Source: Curtobacterium sp. MCBA15_008 (GTDB lineage: Bacteria > Actinomycetota > Actinomycetes > Actinomycetales > Microbacteriaceae). Taken from it: a DNA stretch of 64,000 bases. The translations under genes and the position numbers were made by a program. The notes under the pieces are model-generated. The model had not been told where the DNA came from, ran no database searches, and worked only from the letters and a program-made list of their open reading frames with translations. The stretch is from the NCBI RefSeq assembly GCF_001865065.1, contig NZ_MJGN01000034.1, positions 152,054-216,053 of the forward strand, in the 5' to 3' direction. Below, piece after piece: positions 34,325-44,031 of this stretch (within the stretch, counting starts at the first letter, position 1; each line of letters opens with the position of its first letter).

Positions 34325-34855
34325 CTACGGTCGAAGACCCCTGAGGCAGATCTCGATGACTCGATCCCGCTGCCCGGCGCGGGGGTAGTCGGCGAGTCCC
34401 ACGCCACTGAACATCCGAAGGACGTCATCAGCCGTGATGTCGGGCTGCACGAAACCACCTTCATGACCGGCGTGGACCAGTGGGTCCGCGATCGCGTAGA
34501 TCCGAGCTCGGGCCTCCCGGACGAGTTCGGTGTCGTGCGCCATCTCCTCGGCGAACGCGCGCTTGCCGGTGATGAACCGCACGAACCGACGGAACCACTC
34601 CTCGAGCGCGCCCTGCGGCGTCAAGTTCTCCGGAAGGGAGGCAACCAGTTGCTGGACCTGCTCCTCGTACACCGCCTCGAACAGCGCGCTCCGGGTCGGG
34701 AATCGACGGTACAACGTGGCGCTGCCGACGCCGGCGCGACGAGCGATCTCCTCGAAGGACGCTCCTGCACCGTCTTCGCCGAAGACTGCCGTTGCCGCCT
34801 CCACGATGCGCTCCGTGTTCCGCCTGGCATCCGCGCGCAAGGTCCGATCGGGCAA
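34325..34855 (-). CDS. TetR-family regulator
   Basis: 176 residues. N-terminal HTH: SFEEIARRAGVGSATLYRRF. The C-terminal ligand domain is of the SBD-like class. It is divergent from the drug-efflux MFS gene with 87 bases between, which carry two GGGG-CCCC palindromes. It likely represses the efflux/SDR operon until an inducer binds. Confidence 0.88.
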   Translation of the reverse strand: MPDRTLRADARRNTERIVEAATAVFGEDGAGASFEEIARRAGVGSATLYRRFPTRSALFEAVYEEQVQQLVASLPENLTPQGALEEWFRRFVRFITGKRAFAEEMAHDTELVREARARIYAIADPLVHAGHEGGFVQPDITADDVLRMFSGVGLADYPRAGQRDRVIEICLRGLRP

Positions 34856-34876
34856 GAGTCCTCCTCAAGGGAATAA

Positions 34877-34924
34877 GTGGGGTTACCCCTCCGTTTGTGG
34901 TAGTAATTGGGGGGTTCCCCCCAC
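34877..34924. promoter_or_regulatory. TetR operator pair
   Basis: GGGGTTACCCC at 34879-34889 and GGGGGGTTCCCCCC at 34909-34922, both bordered by an AGT-type flank on one side, lie in the TetR/MFS divergent region, with TAGTAA between them as a possible -10. The spacing between palindrome centres is about 31-32 bp, three helical turns. Confidence 0.55.
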
Positions 34925-34942
34925 TAACACTAAGGAGTTCAG

Positions 34943-36382
34943 ATGCGTTCCGCATCATCGACACCCGCCTGGCGGCGCGGCGTCGTCCTCGCGCTCATCA
35001 TGGGCGCGCAGCTGATGATGGTGTTGGACACCTCCATCATCACCACCGCACTGCCCAGGCTCGTAGTCGATCTGGGCTTCTCGCCGTCGTCGTTGTCGTG
35101 GGTGCAGAACACCTACGTGCTTGCGTTCGGCGGTCTCCTGCTCCTCGGGGCACGTGTCGGAGACCTCGCCGGTCGTCGACGGGTCTTCATCGCCGGTGTC
35201 GCCGTCTTCGCTGTCGCCTCCCTCATCGCGGGGCTGGCACCCTCAGCGCCGGTCCTGCTCGTCGCGCGCGTCCTGCAAGGCGCTGCGTCCGCGTTCGCGA
35301 TCCCGTCCACGCTCGCGCTCCTGGTCGGTGCGTACCCGGAACCGGAACAGCGAAGCCGCGCGATCGCCGTCTACAGCGCCGTGATCGGCGCCGGCGCGAG
35401 CGTCGGCATCATCATCGGCGGCGTGTTCACCGATCTCCTGTCGTGGCGCTGGGGCCTGCTCATCAACGTCCCCATCGGGCTCGTGGTCCTGCTGCTCGCC
35501 CCCAGGTTCCTCGAGGAGACGGGGCGCCGGAAGGGCAGCTTCGACCTCGGTGGAGCACTCTCGATCACCGTCGGCATGACCGCCCTTGTCTACGGACTCA
35601 TCGAAGCCAGCGCTGCGGGCTGGTCTTCCCCGATCGTCATCGTGTCGATCGCCCTGGCCGCAGCCCTCTTCGCCACCTTCGTGCTGGTCGAGCGCCGCAC
35701 CACCGAGCCGATCGTCCCCATGGGTCTCTTCGCGAGCGCCACCCGCTCCGGCGCCTACATCGCCCGGATCCTGATCGTCGGCGCGATGTTCTCGACGTTC
35801 TACTTCCTCAGCCAGTACCTGCAGAACGTCCTCGGCTTCACTGCCCTGGCCGCGGGATTGAGTTACATCCCCCTCACCGGCATGTTCTTCGCAACGGTGT
35901 ACGTCGTCCGTCCGCTCACCCGCACGCTGGGTCGGGAGCGGCTCCTGGTCGCCTCGCTCGTCATCGCACTGATCGGCATGCTGTGGTTGGCCACGGCCGG
36001 CGCCGGAACCCCCTTCTTCCCGGGCATCGTCCTGCCGCTCCTGGTGCTCGGCATCGGACAGGGCATTGCGATCATCCTCCTGACACAGTCCGGGATGGAC
36101 AACGTGCCGAGCGATCAGGCGGGAGCCGGCTCCGGCTTGGTGAACACCGCGCACCAGCTCGGCGGTTCCGTCGGGCTGGCGATCCTCGCCGGGATCTTCG
36201 TCTCGGTCGCGGGCGTGCGCCCGACCGTCAGTGCGCAGGTCCTCGCGTTTCAGTCGGTCTTCCACGTGGCAGCCGGTTTCTACGCACTCGCCATCGTCGT
36301 CGCCGTCGCGATGCTGCTGGCCGCACGCAGACCACGTCGAGCGCGCGACCTGACGAGCACCGCGAACACCCCCACCCGCTGA
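34943..36382 (+). CDS. DHA2-family MFS efflux pump (14 helices)
   Basis: 479 residues, about 14 transmembrane segments. The N-terminal DHA2 motif is MVLDTSIITTALPRL, with motif A LLLGARVGDLAGRRRVF and motif C GAGASVGIIIGG. Proton-driven export of drugs or dyes, EmrB/QacA type. An AAGGAG Shine-Dalgarno precedes the ATG. Probably regulated by the divergent TetR and co-transcribed with the SDR gene. Confidence 0.9.
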   Translation: MRSASSTPAWRRGVVLALIMGAQLMMVLDTSIITTALPRLVVDLGFSPSSLSWVQNTYVLAFGGLLLLGARVGDLAGRRRVFIAGVAVFAVASLIAGLAPSAPVLLVARVLQGAASAFAIPSTLALLVGAYPEPEQRSRAIAVYSAVIGAGASVGIIIGGVFTDLLSWRWGLLINVPIGLVVLLLAPRFLEETGRRKGSFDLGGALSITVGMTALVYGLIEASAAGWSSPIVIVSIALAAALFATFVLVERRTTEPIVPMGLFASATRSGAYIARILIVGAMFSTFYFLSQYLQNVLGFTALAAGLSYIPLTGMFFATVYVVRPLTRTLGRERLLVASLVIALIGMLWLATAGAGTPFFPGIVLPLLVLGIGQGIAIILLTQSGMDNVPSDQAGAGSGLVNTAHQLGGSVGLAILAGIFVSVAGVRPTVSAQVLAFQSVFHVAAGFYALAIVVAVAMLLAARRPRRARDLTSTANTPTR

Positions 36383-36408
36383 ACCGCCACCAGAAGAAGG
36401 AAATGATC

Positions 36409-37254
36409 ATGACCACCTGGCTCATCACCGGAGCAGCGACCGGCCTCGGCCGCGCACTCGCCGAGGAAGTTCTCGCCCGCGGCGACAACGCCATCATCAC
36501 CGGACACGACGCCAGTGCCCTCAGTGACCTCGCCAGCCGCTACCCCAGTACGGCCGTCGCGCAGGACCTCGACGTCACCCGCGCCGACCAGCGGAAAGCG
36601 GCACTCACGACAGCCGACCAGTTCGGCGGGATCGACGTCCTCGTGAACAACGCTGCCGTGGACTCCGTCGGCGCGATCGAGGAGCAGACCGACGAGGACA
36701 TCCGGCGCCAGTTCGAAGTCAACGTCTTCGGAGCCCTCGACCTCACCCGTGCCGTCCTGCCCGGAATGCGTGCTCGCCGCCGCGGGACCATCGTCAACGT
36801 GTCCTCCATGGACGGAATCGCCAGCCTGCCGGGGAACGGGATCTACTCTGCGACGAAGTTCGCCCTGGAAGGCCTGACCGAAGCGCTCTGGCAGGAACTG
36901 CAGCCCATTGGACTGCGAGCGCTCCTCGTCGAGCCCGGCTCGTTCCGCACGGGCATCGAAGCGCGCACGCATGCATCCGGTGAACCGATCGCCGACTACG
37001 CGGCGACCGGCGGCGCCTTCCGCGGGATGCTCGGATCGCTGACACCGGAGATGTTCCCGGGTGACCCCGCACACGCAGCGACGGTGATCTACGACACCGT
37101 GCAGTCCGACCCCGACCGTCACTGGCTCGTCCTCGGCACTGATGCTCAGCGACGCATCCGCGCGAAACTCGACGCGTTCGGCGCTGAGTTCGCTTCCGGC
37201 CAGGAAATCGGAGCCAGCACCGACTTCCCAGACAGCGGACCAGCCGTTCTCTGA
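36409..37254 (+). CDS. SDR-family oxidoreductase
   Basis: 281 residues: NAD(P) motif TGAATGLG, NNAA motif (VLVNNAAVDS), catalytic Ser in NVSSMDG and YSATK. The start chosen is the ATG at 36409, 8 bases after AAGAAGG; an ATG at 36403 is too close to that site. It lies 26 bases after the MFS gene, so the same operon. Substrate unknown. Confidence 0.88.
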   Translation: MTTWLITGAATGLGRALAEEVLARGDNAIITGHDASALSDLASRYPSTAVAQDLDVTRADQRKAALTTADQFGGIDVLVNNAAVDSVGAIEEQTDEDIRRQFEVNVFGALDLTRAVLPGMRARRRGTIVNVSSMDGIASLPGNGIYSATKFALEGLTEALWQELQPIGLRALLVEPGSFRTGIEARTHASGEPIADYAATGGAFRGMLGSLTPEMFPGDPAHAATVIYDTVQSDPDRHWLVLGTDAQRRIRAKLDAFGAEFASGQEIGASTDFPDSGPAVL

Positions 37255-37313
37255 TCCTGTCTCCGCCGAGCAGCGATCCCGTCGAGGTCGCTGCCGGGCT
37301 GACGACCTGCTCC

Positions 37314-37360
37314 TTGTTTTGGTCAAGAATCATGACTACTTTAGTCACGAACATTGACTA
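37314..37360 (+). promoter_or_regulatory. Promoter and MarR-type operator of the LLM oxidoreductase operon
   Basis: TTGTTT (37314-37319), a 17-base spacer and TACTTT (37337-37342). The -10 lies inside the perfect palindrome TGACTACTTTAGTCA (37333-37347). A further half-site gives TAGTCA-N7-TGACTA (37342-37360). The TAGTCA-N7-TGAC(T/C)A pattern also occurs at 40592-40610 before marR. Confidence 0.65.
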
Positions 37361-37397
37361 GTTGCGTGTCCACGCATGACCTCACGGAAGGAACACC

Positions 37398-38438
37398 ATG
37401 ACCGACCTGCAGTTCGGCCTCGACACGTTCGGGGACGTCCCGCTGGACGCTGCGGGACGACCTGTCTCGCATGCCGCCGCGATCCGGCACGTCGTAGAGG
37501 AGGGCGTGGTGGCGGACGAGCTCGGCGTCGACGCGATCGCGCTCGGTGAGCACCACCGGATGGAGTTCTCGATCTCGAGCCCCGAGACGGTCCTCGCCGG
37601 CCTGGCGACGCGTACGAAGCGGATCCGACTCGGTTCCGGTGTCACCGTCCTGAGCTCCGATGATCCCGTCCGGGTGTTCGAACGTTTCGCGACGCTCGAC
37701 GCTCTTTCCGAAGGGCGAGCGGAGGTCATCCTCGGCCGAGGATCGTTCACGGAGTCGTTCCCGCTGTTCGGGTACGACCTCCAGGACTACGACGTCCTGT
37801 TCGAGGAGAAGATCGACCTGTTCAGTCAGCTCCTGACCGAGCAACCCGTCACCTGGTCGGGGACGACCCGGGCGTCGCTCTCGGAAGCGGACGTGTTCCC
37901 GAAGACCGAGTCCGGACGGCTGCGCACCTGGGTCGGTGTCGGAGGCTCACCGCAGTCCGTCGTGCGAGCTGCCCAGTACGGATTTCCCCTCATGCTCGCG
38001 ATCATCGGCGGGGCACCGGAGCGGTTCCGCCCCTACGTGGACCTGTACCGACGAGCCGGCGAGCAGCTCGACGCGGAACCGCAGTCGGTCGGGATGCACT
38101 CGCCCGGGTTCGTCGCGGAGACCGACGAGGAGGCTCGGTCGACGTACTTTCCGGCGTTCAAGGTGATGCGCGACCGCATCGGTGCATCCCGCGGCTGGCC
38201 TCCGGTGACGTACTCGGACTTCGAGCACGAGCTCGAACACGGATCCCTCTACGTCGGCTCGCCCGAGACCGTCGCCGCGAAGATCGCTCGTGCTGTCCGC
38301 GCGCTCGACGTGGACCGATTCGACCTGGTGTACTCCAGCGGCCCACAGCCGATGCAGGCACGGATGCGATCCGTCGAACTGTACGCGAGCCAGGTCATCC
38401 CGATGGTCCGGGACCTCGTGGACGCGGTACGCGCATGA
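37398..38438 (+). CDS. LLM-class (luciferase-like) flavin-dependent oxidoreductase
   Basis: 346 residues, bacterial luciferase-like TIM barrel: [37 protein letters not shown] and [12 protein letters not shown]. Uses reduced FMN or F420. Followed with an ATGA overlap by a Rossmann protein resembling F420-dependent NADP reductase, suggesting a reductase/oxidoreductase pair. Likely controlled by the MarR gene downstream. Confidence 0.88.
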   Translation: MTDLQFGLDTFGDVPLDAAGRPVSHAAAIRHVVEEGVVADELGVDAIALGEHHRMEFSISSPETVLAGLATRTKRIRLGSGVTVLSSDDPVRVFERFATLDALSEGRAEVILGRGSFTESFPLFGYDLQDYDVLFEEKIDLFSQLLTEQPVTWSGTTRASLSEADVFPKTESGRLRTWVGVGGSPQSVVRAAQYGFPLMLAIIGGAPERFRPYVDLYRRAGEQLDAEPQSVGMHSPGFVAETDEEARSTYFPAFKVMRDRIGASRGWPPVTYSDFEHELEHGSLYVGSPETVAAKIARAVRALDVDRFDLVYSSGPQPMQARMRSVELYASQVIPMVRDLVDAVRA

Positions 38439-39142
38439 ACGGGCGTCCAACGATCGGCATCCTCGGAGCCGGCAAAGTGGGAACCATCCTGGCGCGACTC
38501 GCGGTCGAGGCCGGATACCGCACCTTCATCGCCGGGTCCGGAGAACCGGACGCCATCGCCCTCACCGTCTCCGTCCTCGCGCCGGGCGCGCAACCGGTCA
38601 CGGCCGACGTCGCTGCGCGAACGGGCGAATTGGTTATCCTCGCGCTCCCACTCGGGAAGTACCGGACGATCCCGGTGCAACCGCTCCGGGGCAAGGTCGT
38701 CATCGACGCGATGAACTACTGGTGGGAAGTCGACGGCCTCCGCGATGACCTCACCGACCCGCTGACATCGACGAGCGAACAGGTCCAAGCGTTCCTCCCG
38801 GATTCCCGAGTCGTGAAGGCCTTCAACCACATCGGCTACCACGACCTCGACGAGGGCCCGAAGCCCGCAGGTGCACCCGGGCGGACGGCGATCGCCATCG
38901 CGGCCGACGACGCCATCGACGGCGGGATGGTCGCACGGTTCATCGACGCCATCGGCTTCGATCCGCTGCCGATCGGACCACTCGCCGCCGGGGTGGCCCT
39001 CGAACCGGGAAGCGATGCGTTCGGCGCCAACACCGCCGCGCACGAGCTCCGGGAGCTGATCGCGAACTTCCCGGACACCGCTCGGGGTGAACAAGTCCGC
39101 CGAGCACGAGCTGCCGCCGGCAGCGCCGCCCGGATCCCGTGA
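38435..39142 (+). CDS. NADPH-dependent F420 reductase-like protein
   Basis: 235 residues with an N-terminal Rossmann fold [18 protein letters not shown] and the later [12 protein letters not shown] characteristic of the NPFR/YqeC-like coenzyme F420-NADP reductase family. Overlaps the LLM gene (ATGA). Could supply reduced cofactor to it, or act as an independent dehydrogenase. Ends with an Ala/Arg-rich tail. Confidence 0.78.
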   Translation: MNGRPTIGILGAGKVGTILARLAVEAGYRTFIAGSGEPDAIALTVSVLAPGAQPVTADVAARTGELVILALPLGKYRTIPVQPLRGKVVIDAMNYWWEVDGLRDDLTDPLTSTSEQVQAFLPDSRVVKAFNHIGYHDLDEGPKPAGAPGRTAIAIAADDAIDGGMVARFIDAIGFDPLPIGPLAAGVALEPGSDAFGANTAAHELRELIANFPDTARGEQVRRARAAAGSAARIP

Positions 39143-39161
39143 CCGACCGGACGCCCTGATC

Positions 39162-40130
39162 ATGCGCTTCTCTCGTCCACCCATCCCGCTCAACCTCTTC
39201 GGGATCCCGTTCGGTCTGACCGGCCTCGCCGGCCTCTGGTCCGCCATGAGCAGTGCGGCCGACGCGCCCGTCCTGGTCTCCGACGCCCTCTGGGTGGTCG
39301 CGGTCGCAGCGTGGCTCGTGACGATGGTCCGGTACCTCCTCGGCGCGCGGACGCTGCGCACCGTCCGTGCCGACCTCCGCCATCCGGTGCTCGGCCCCTT
39401 TGCTGCGCTGACCAGCATCGTCGCGACATTGATCGGCGAGCGGATCCACGCAGACCTCCCCGCAGTCGGCCAGGTCTGGGTGCTCGTGACGGCAACGATC
39501 TCATTCGCGTTCGCAGCGTGGTTCATCGCGAACCTCGCGACCGGCGCCCACGAGATCGACCAGCTGCACAGCGGCTACTTCCTGCCCACGGTCGCCGGCG
39601 GCGTCATCAGCGCACAATCACTCGCCGTCGTCGGGTTCCAGCACCTCGCGATCGGAGCACTCGGCACCGGTCTGCTGTTCTGGCTCCTCCTCGGCGCGAT
39701 CACCCTGCACCGGCTCGCGTTCCGCCCGCAGGCTCCGGCCGCGATCATGCCGACGCTGGCCATCTTCTCGGCACCACCGGCCGTGATGGGGAACGCCTGG
39801 TTTGCCATCACCTCGGACGGCGAGGGATCGCACATCGACACCGTCCAGCGCATCCTGTTCGGGACGTTCCTATTCCTCATCGCCTTCCAGGTCGCTCTCA
39901 TCCCGGTCTACCGCCGAATCCCCTTCACCCTCGGGTTCTGGGCGCTGACGTTCACCGCCACGGCGAGTGCACGGTACGCAGTCCAGTTCGTCGTTCACGA
40001 TTCGGTCATCGCGGCGGCCGTGTGGCAGTGGGCGGTCGCGCTCATGGCAACAGCGTTGACCGGCGCCGTCGTGGCGGCGTCCGTTCGACTCGTCATCAGA
40101 AGTCGGCGGCTCTCCGTCGTGCGAGTGTGA
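39162..40130 (+). CDS. TDT/SLAC1-family transporter (TehA-like)
   Basis: 322 residues, about ten transmembrane helices of the voltage-dependent anion channel family: IPLNLFGIPFGLTGLAGLW at the start, HSGYFLPTVAGGVISAQ in the middle. Members export tellurite, malate or other anions. Start taken at the ATG at 39162, which matches where family similarity begins; a GTG at 39087 would overlap the upstream gene by 56 bases. Probably the third gene of the MarR-controlled operon. Confidence 0.82.
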   Translation: MRFSRPPIPLNLFGIPFGLTGLAGLWSAMSSAADAPVLVSDALWVVAVAAWLVTMVRYLLGARTLRTVRADLRHPVLGPFAALTSIVATLIGERIHADLPAVGQVWVLVTATISFAFAAWFIANLATGAHEIDQLHSGYFLPTVAGGVISAQSLAVVGFQHLAIGALGTGLLFWLLLGAITLHRLAFRPQAPAAIMPTLAIFSAPPAVMGNAWFAITSDGEGSHIDTVQRILFGTFLFLIAFQVALIPVYRRIPFTLGFWALTFTATASARYAVQFVVHDSVIAAAVWQWAVALMATALTGAVVAASVRLVIRSRRLSVVRV

Positions 40131-40152
40131 GGGTCTGCTCGTGAGCGATCCC

Positions 40153-40581
40153 CTACCGTTCGGTGCGCAGCACCTCGAGGGCGTCGGCGATAGACGCCTT
40201 CATCGACTCGAGGCGGTGCCCGCCGATGGCGCTCCCGATCTCCTGCTCGATCGTTCGGATGATCTCGCGGGCAGCGCGGATCTGCGCTTCACCCCTGGCG
40301 GTCGGGACGAGCAACTTCGCCCGTCCGTCCGACGGGTCGGGCCGCCGTTCGACGTAGCCGAGTTCCTCGAGCTCGTCGGCGACGACACTCACCACCTGCT
40401 TGTGCTGCCCGGACAGCTCAGCGATCTCCGACACGCGGCGTCCGTCAGCACCGATGTATGCCAGGACGGCACCGTGTCGCGGACGGACGTCATCGAAGCC
40501 CGCCGCCTTGATCCGGGCGAAGAGATCAGCTTGGAGCAGGAGGAAGAACTGCCCAGCGGCCTGGGGGAGATCGAGGTCCAT
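40153..40581 (-). CDS. MarR-family regulator
   Basis: 142 residues from the ATG at 40581, which lies 6 bases after a TATCGT -10 (leaderless). Winged-helix core: AELSGQHKQVVSVVADELEE and YVERRPDPSDGRAKL. Its operator-like site at 40592-40610 matches that before the LLM operon, so it probably represses itself and that operon. An upstream GTG/ATG at 40632 would include the promoter and was rejected. Confidence 0.87.
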   Translation of the reverse strand: MDLDLPQAAGQFFLLLQADLFARIKAAGFDDVRPRHGAVLAYIGADGRRVSEIAELSGQHKQVVSVVADELEELGYVERRPDPSDGRAKLLVPTARGEAQIRAAREIIRTIEQEIGSAIGGHRLESMKASIADALEVLRTER

Positions 40582-40587
40582 GCGACC

Positions 40588-40610
40588 ACGATAGTCACCG
40601 ATGTTGACCA
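40588..40610 (-). promoter_or_regulatory. Promoter and operator of marR
   Basis: -10 TATCGT (40593-40588) abuts TAGTCA-N7-TGACCA (40592-40610), one mismatch from the site at 37342-37360. Confidence 0.6.
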
Positions 40611-40689
40611 ATTCGGGACGGCTGCGTGTCACGCTGCCGTGTCAGCACCCGTCGGCCCGTTGCTGCACGGAAACGGCGACAGCACACTG

Positions 40690-41409
40690 ATGAGAATGCG
40701 CACCCATCACGTTTCGCCGCCCGAACACCCGCGCATCATCGTCGCCGACGACGAGGTCCTCGTCCGCGAAGGGCTCGGACTGCTGCTGGGTCGAACCGGG
40801 TACGAGGTCGCAGGAAGCGCCGCTGACGCCGTCGAGCTCCTCGATCTAGTCGACTCCGTTCCGTGCGATCTCGCCATCGTCGACATCCGCATGCCACCCA
40901 CGCACACGACGGAAGGCCTGGAGGCGGCCGCGAGGATACGAGCAACCCATCCCGAGGTCGCGGTCCTGGTCCTGACGTCCCACCTCGAGGTACCCCACGC
41001 GCTGAAGCTCCTGAGCGAGCACACCCGCATCGGGTACCTGCTGAAGCAACGCATCGCCACCGTCGACGAACTGACGACCGCCCTGCATCGTCTCCTCTCC
41101 GGCGAGAGCGTCGTCGACCCGATCCTCGTCCGGGAGCTGCTGACTGCACGGCGTGCTGCCGCGCCCCTGCAGGACCTCACCCCGAGGGAGAGTGAAACGC
41201 TTGAACTGATGGCAGCCGGACGGTCCAACGCCGGGATCGCGGCTGACCTCACCATCACCGAAGCATCAGTTGAGAAGTACGTGCATCGCATCCTCGGCAA
41301 GCTCGGCGTCACCGACGGCGACGGATCGGCTCATCGCAGGGTCGTCGCCGTCCTGAAGTTCTTGGAGGTCGGTTCTGTACCCGATCAGCGACCCACATCC
41401 CCGTCCTGA
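40690..41409 (+). CDS. NarL/LuxR-type response regulator
   Basis: 239 residues. Receiver domain with ADDE acidic pair, phospho-Asp in VDIRMPP, and Lys in YLLKQ. LuxR HTH: LTPRESETLELMAAGRSNAG and ASVEKYVHRILGKL. Start at the ATG at 40690 or the next ATG at 40696. Followed after 115 bases by the histidine kinase. Output genes unknown. Confidence 0.9.
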   Translation: MRMRTHHVSPPEHPRIIVADDEVLVREGLGLLLGRTGYEVAGSAADAVELLDLVDSVPCDLAIVDIRMPPTHTTEGLEAAARIRATHPEVAVLVLTSHLEVPHALKLLSEHTRIGYLLKQRIATVDELTTALHRLLSGESVVDPILVRELLTARRAAAPLQDLTPRESETLELMAAGRSNAGIAADLTITEASVEKYVHRILGKLGVTDGDGSAHRRVVAVLKFLEVGSVPDQRPTSPS

Positions 41410-41524
41410 CGACAACGGTCTGCGAGTCGAAAGGTTCCCCGCCGGGTGCTTGAACCCCTGCGCCCGCCTATCCTCGTCCCAACCCAGCGCCGTTTCGAAC
41501 CAATTCTCCGCTGCCGAGGATCAC

Positions 41525-43138
41525 GTGCCCGACATCCAGCCGCCTGAACCGAATCGTCAAGAGCTTCACGCAGGGTTCCGTGCGCTCAAAGACGCTCTCG
41601 AAGAGGTCACCGGCTCGGCGCTCCCGCCACAGGCGAGAGACGCTCTTGCCCGTTTGGCCGGCGCCGCCATGAATGCGGACAGCATCGTCGTCCTTGAAAG
41701 CTCCGAAGCTGGGTCCACGGTGCAGGCGGAGTGGGTTGCGCACCCCGGCGTTCGGCGGACCGCTCTCGATCGTGAGCCGGTCGAGTGCATGACCGACGGA
41801 CCCGTGTGGAAGATCGGCGGTGGCCGGTGGCACCTCGGTGTCCCGCTCCGCGCCAGGGGGAAGCTCTGGGGCTCGGTGATTGCTTCCGGTGACGGCACCG
41901 TGCAGCCGTCCGCGTTCACCGAGGATCGCCTCGCAGCGTTCGGCGGTGTCATCGCGGCTGCGGTCGTCAACGGCCGCACGGTGGAGGAGGTCGATCGGCT
42001 CGTCCTCGAACAGGACTCGCTGCGCTACGTCGCGGAGAAGGTCGCAGCTTCGACGGACCCCGACGAGGTCTTCGACATCGTCGTCCGGGAGGTCGGCATC
42101 CTCAGCGGTGTGCAAGGCGCGAAGCTCCTCCGGTACGAGACCGACGGCACCGCGACCTTCTTCGCCGGCTGGGGGCCTCTGTCCGGCACGCTTCCCACCG
42201 GCACGCGACTGCCGGCGAGGGGCACCAGTGTGACGGGACGGATCTGGGCGACCGGCGTCCCGTCACGCGTCGACGACTACCCGTCCGCCAGCGGACCGGT
42301 GGCAAAGCTCCTCACCAGCGCTGGGATGAAGAGCGCCGTCGGCGTCCCGATCAGGGTGAACGGACAGCTGTGGGGTGCGTTCGCCGTCGGTTCGAGCGAT
42401 GCCCCACTCCCGCCGGACACCGAGCAGCACCTCGCGAAGTACGCCGGGCTGGTGTCGAGCCTGATCGGGAACCTCGTCGCCCGCCAAGCGTTGCTCGACT
42501 CACGGGTGCGCCTCGTCCACGCAGCCGACTCCACCCGCCAGCGGATCGAACGTGATCTGCACGACGGCGTCCAACAACGGCTCATCGCCGCCAAGATGGC
42601 CGCGAGTCTCGCCGCCGATCTCGTACGGACCGGCGAAGACCCACGTGAAGCCCTCGTGGCGCTCGACCGCCGACTGTCGGATGCCATCGAACAACTTCGG
42701 GACATCTCCCGCGGCATCCATCCATCGATCCTCTCCGAGGGCGGCTTGGAGCCGGCACTGCGATCCCTTGCCCGCCGTGCGGGTTTCCCGGTCGAGCTCA
42801 ACATCGACAGCGACTTCCCGCGACTCGAACCGTTCCTGGAAGGCGCAGCGTACTTCGTGGTCTCCGAGGCGATCACGAACGCGATCAAGCACAGCCGTGC
42901 GTCGCTCATCACCATCCGCGTGCGACAGGACCAGGTGGGTGTGATCATCATCGCGCAGGACGACGGCGTAGGCGGAGCGGATTGCGCGCACGGTTCCGGG
43001 CTGACGGGACTGATCGACCGGCTCGAAGCCGTCGGCGGGTCGCTGCGGATCTCCAGCCCCATCGGCGACGGGACGACCCTCGTTGCACGTCTCCCTGGCC
43101 CGTCGATCCACGAGGGGAGTCGACGTGGACAGGAGTGA
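41525..43138 (+). CDS. GAF-domain histidine kinase (HisKA_3 type)
   Basis: 537 residues, soluble. Two GAF domains (about 30-170 and 185-340), the HisKA_3 phosphoacceptor in ERDLHDGVQQRL, N-box ITNAIKHS and G-box DDGVGGA with GSGLTGLIDRL. No membrane segments, so the signal is cytoplasmic (redox, gas or small molecule). The GTG at 41525 follows a GAGGA site; a TTG at 41450 lies upstream of a TATCCT -10-like hexamer and is less likely. Cognate to the preceding regulator. Confidence 0.88.
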   Translation: MPDIQPPEPNRQELHAGFRALKDALEEVTGSALPPQARDALARLAGAAMNADSIVVLESSEAGSTVQAEWVAHPGVRRTALDREPVECMTDGPVWKIGGGRWHLGVPLRARGKLWGSVIASGDGTVQPSAFTEDRLAAFGGVIAAAVVNGRTVEEVDRLVLEQDSLRYVAEKVAASTDPDEVFDIVVREVGILSGVQGAKLLRYETDGTATFFAGWGPLSGTLPTGTRLPARGTSVTGRIWATGVPSRVDDYPSASGPVAKLLTSAGMKSAVGVPIRVNGQLWGAFAVGSSDAPLPPDTEQHLAKYAGLVSSLIGNLVARQALLDSRVRLVHAADSTRQRIERDLHDGVQQRLIAAKMAASLAADLVRTGEDPREALVALDRRLSDAIEQLRDISRGIHPSILSEGGLEPALRSLARRAGFPVELNIDSDFPRLEPFLEGAAYFVVSEAITNAIKHSRASLITIRVRQDQVGVIIIAQDDGVGGADCAHGSGLTGLIDRLEAVGGSLRISSPIGDGTTLVARLPGPSIHEGSRRGQE

Positions 43139-43526
43139 AGGTCACCCTCTCGCGAAAATCACATCGTCCTTGACCGCAAGAGCGGTCGTCGGTCGACTGC
43201 GCATGAACCTACGCACCCGCCACCTCCAAGTCTTCGGTGTCATCGACCACGCGGCGGCGGCGCGAACAGCGGGCCTGACGATGCTCTTTGAAACGGTGAT
43301 CGTCTTCGGGAATCCGGCCGTAGGCACAGCACTCATGCTCGCCGATCCCCGGATCGGGTATGACCTTCCCATGCGGATGCTCGTCCGAGCGCTTCCCACG
43401 GGTGGCAGTGAGATCGTCTACCGCGATCCGATGACGCTGGCTTCGGAGTACGACCTCGCCGACGTGGTTCCCGTCCTGGAGAAACTCTCCAGCCTCCTTC
43501 TGGACATCGCCGATGGCATCCGCTGA
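43125..43526 (+). CDS. DUF302-domain protein
   Basis: 133 residues. The DUF302 pattern is clear in HLQVFGVIDHAAAARTAGL, VIVFGNPAVGTALMLADPRI and LPMRMLV. Function of the family is unknown; members bind small ligands or nucleotides. Start at the GTG at 43125 overlapping the kinase by 14 bases, or an ATG at 43203 that would truncate the fold. Co-transcribed with the two-component genes. Confidence 0.8.
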   Translation: MDRSEGHPLAKITSSLTARAVVGRLRMNLRTRHLQVFGVIDHAAAARTAGLTMLFETVIVFGNPAVGTALMLADPRIGYDLPMRMLVRALPTGGSEIVYRDPMTLASEYDLADVVPVLEKLSSLLLDIADGIR

Positions 43527-43548
43527 TCTCCGCAGTTGCCCGAGACGG

Positions 43549-44013
43549 TCACCGCTGGTCAGACCGTCGACGGACCTCGTCGGCACGCGCCCCGTCCACG
43601 TTGCGCACGAGCCGGCCGAGGAGATCGAGGGCTGCACGGCTCTCGCCCTCGTCGAACTCCGCGAGGGTGACCTCGTCGAGACGTTCCCAGACACGCTCGA
43701 GCTCGCCCTGCACCGTGCGACCACGGTGACTCCGGCTGACCATCACCAGCCGCCGGTCGTGCGCTGCGGGCCCGCGGACCACCAGCCCGGAGCGCTCCAT
43801 CCGGCCGATCATCTTCGCGATAGTCGGGCGCTCGACGCCGAGCTCGCGACCAAGTTCCGCCTGGCTCCTCGGCTCGATCACTGCGAGCAGCGTGAGCACC
43901 GACTCCTGACCCGGTACGAGTCCGAGCGGTCTGATCAGATCGGCCGCAAGGGCTCGGTGACGACGGGCCAGCAGGGCGATCAGCGTGCTGACGCTCGGAT
44001 CGATGGATCGCAC
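43549..44013 (-). CDS. MarR-family regulator (second)
   Basis: 154 residues: AELGRELGVERPTIAKMIGR as recognition helix and GPAAHDRRLVMVS as wing. Divergent from an NmrA-like/quinone-reductase pair and likely their repressor. The operator candidate CGTAAG-N4-CTAACG lies at 44032-44047 between them. Confidence 0.87.
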   Translation of the reverse strand: MRSIDPSVSTLIALLARRHRALAADLIRPLGLVPGQESVLTLLAVIEPRSQAELGRELGVERPTIAKMIGRMERSGLVVRGPAAHDRRLVMVSRSHRGRTVQGELERVWERLDEVTLAEFDEGESRAALDLLGRLVRNVDGARADEVRRRSDQR

Positions 44014-44031
44014 AGGTCCTCCCGGAATTTT

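Noticed and set aside
35243-36265. 340-codon minus-strand frame within the efflux pump gene
   Set aside because: Glu/Asp/Arg/Gly-rich shadow of a membrane protein gene.
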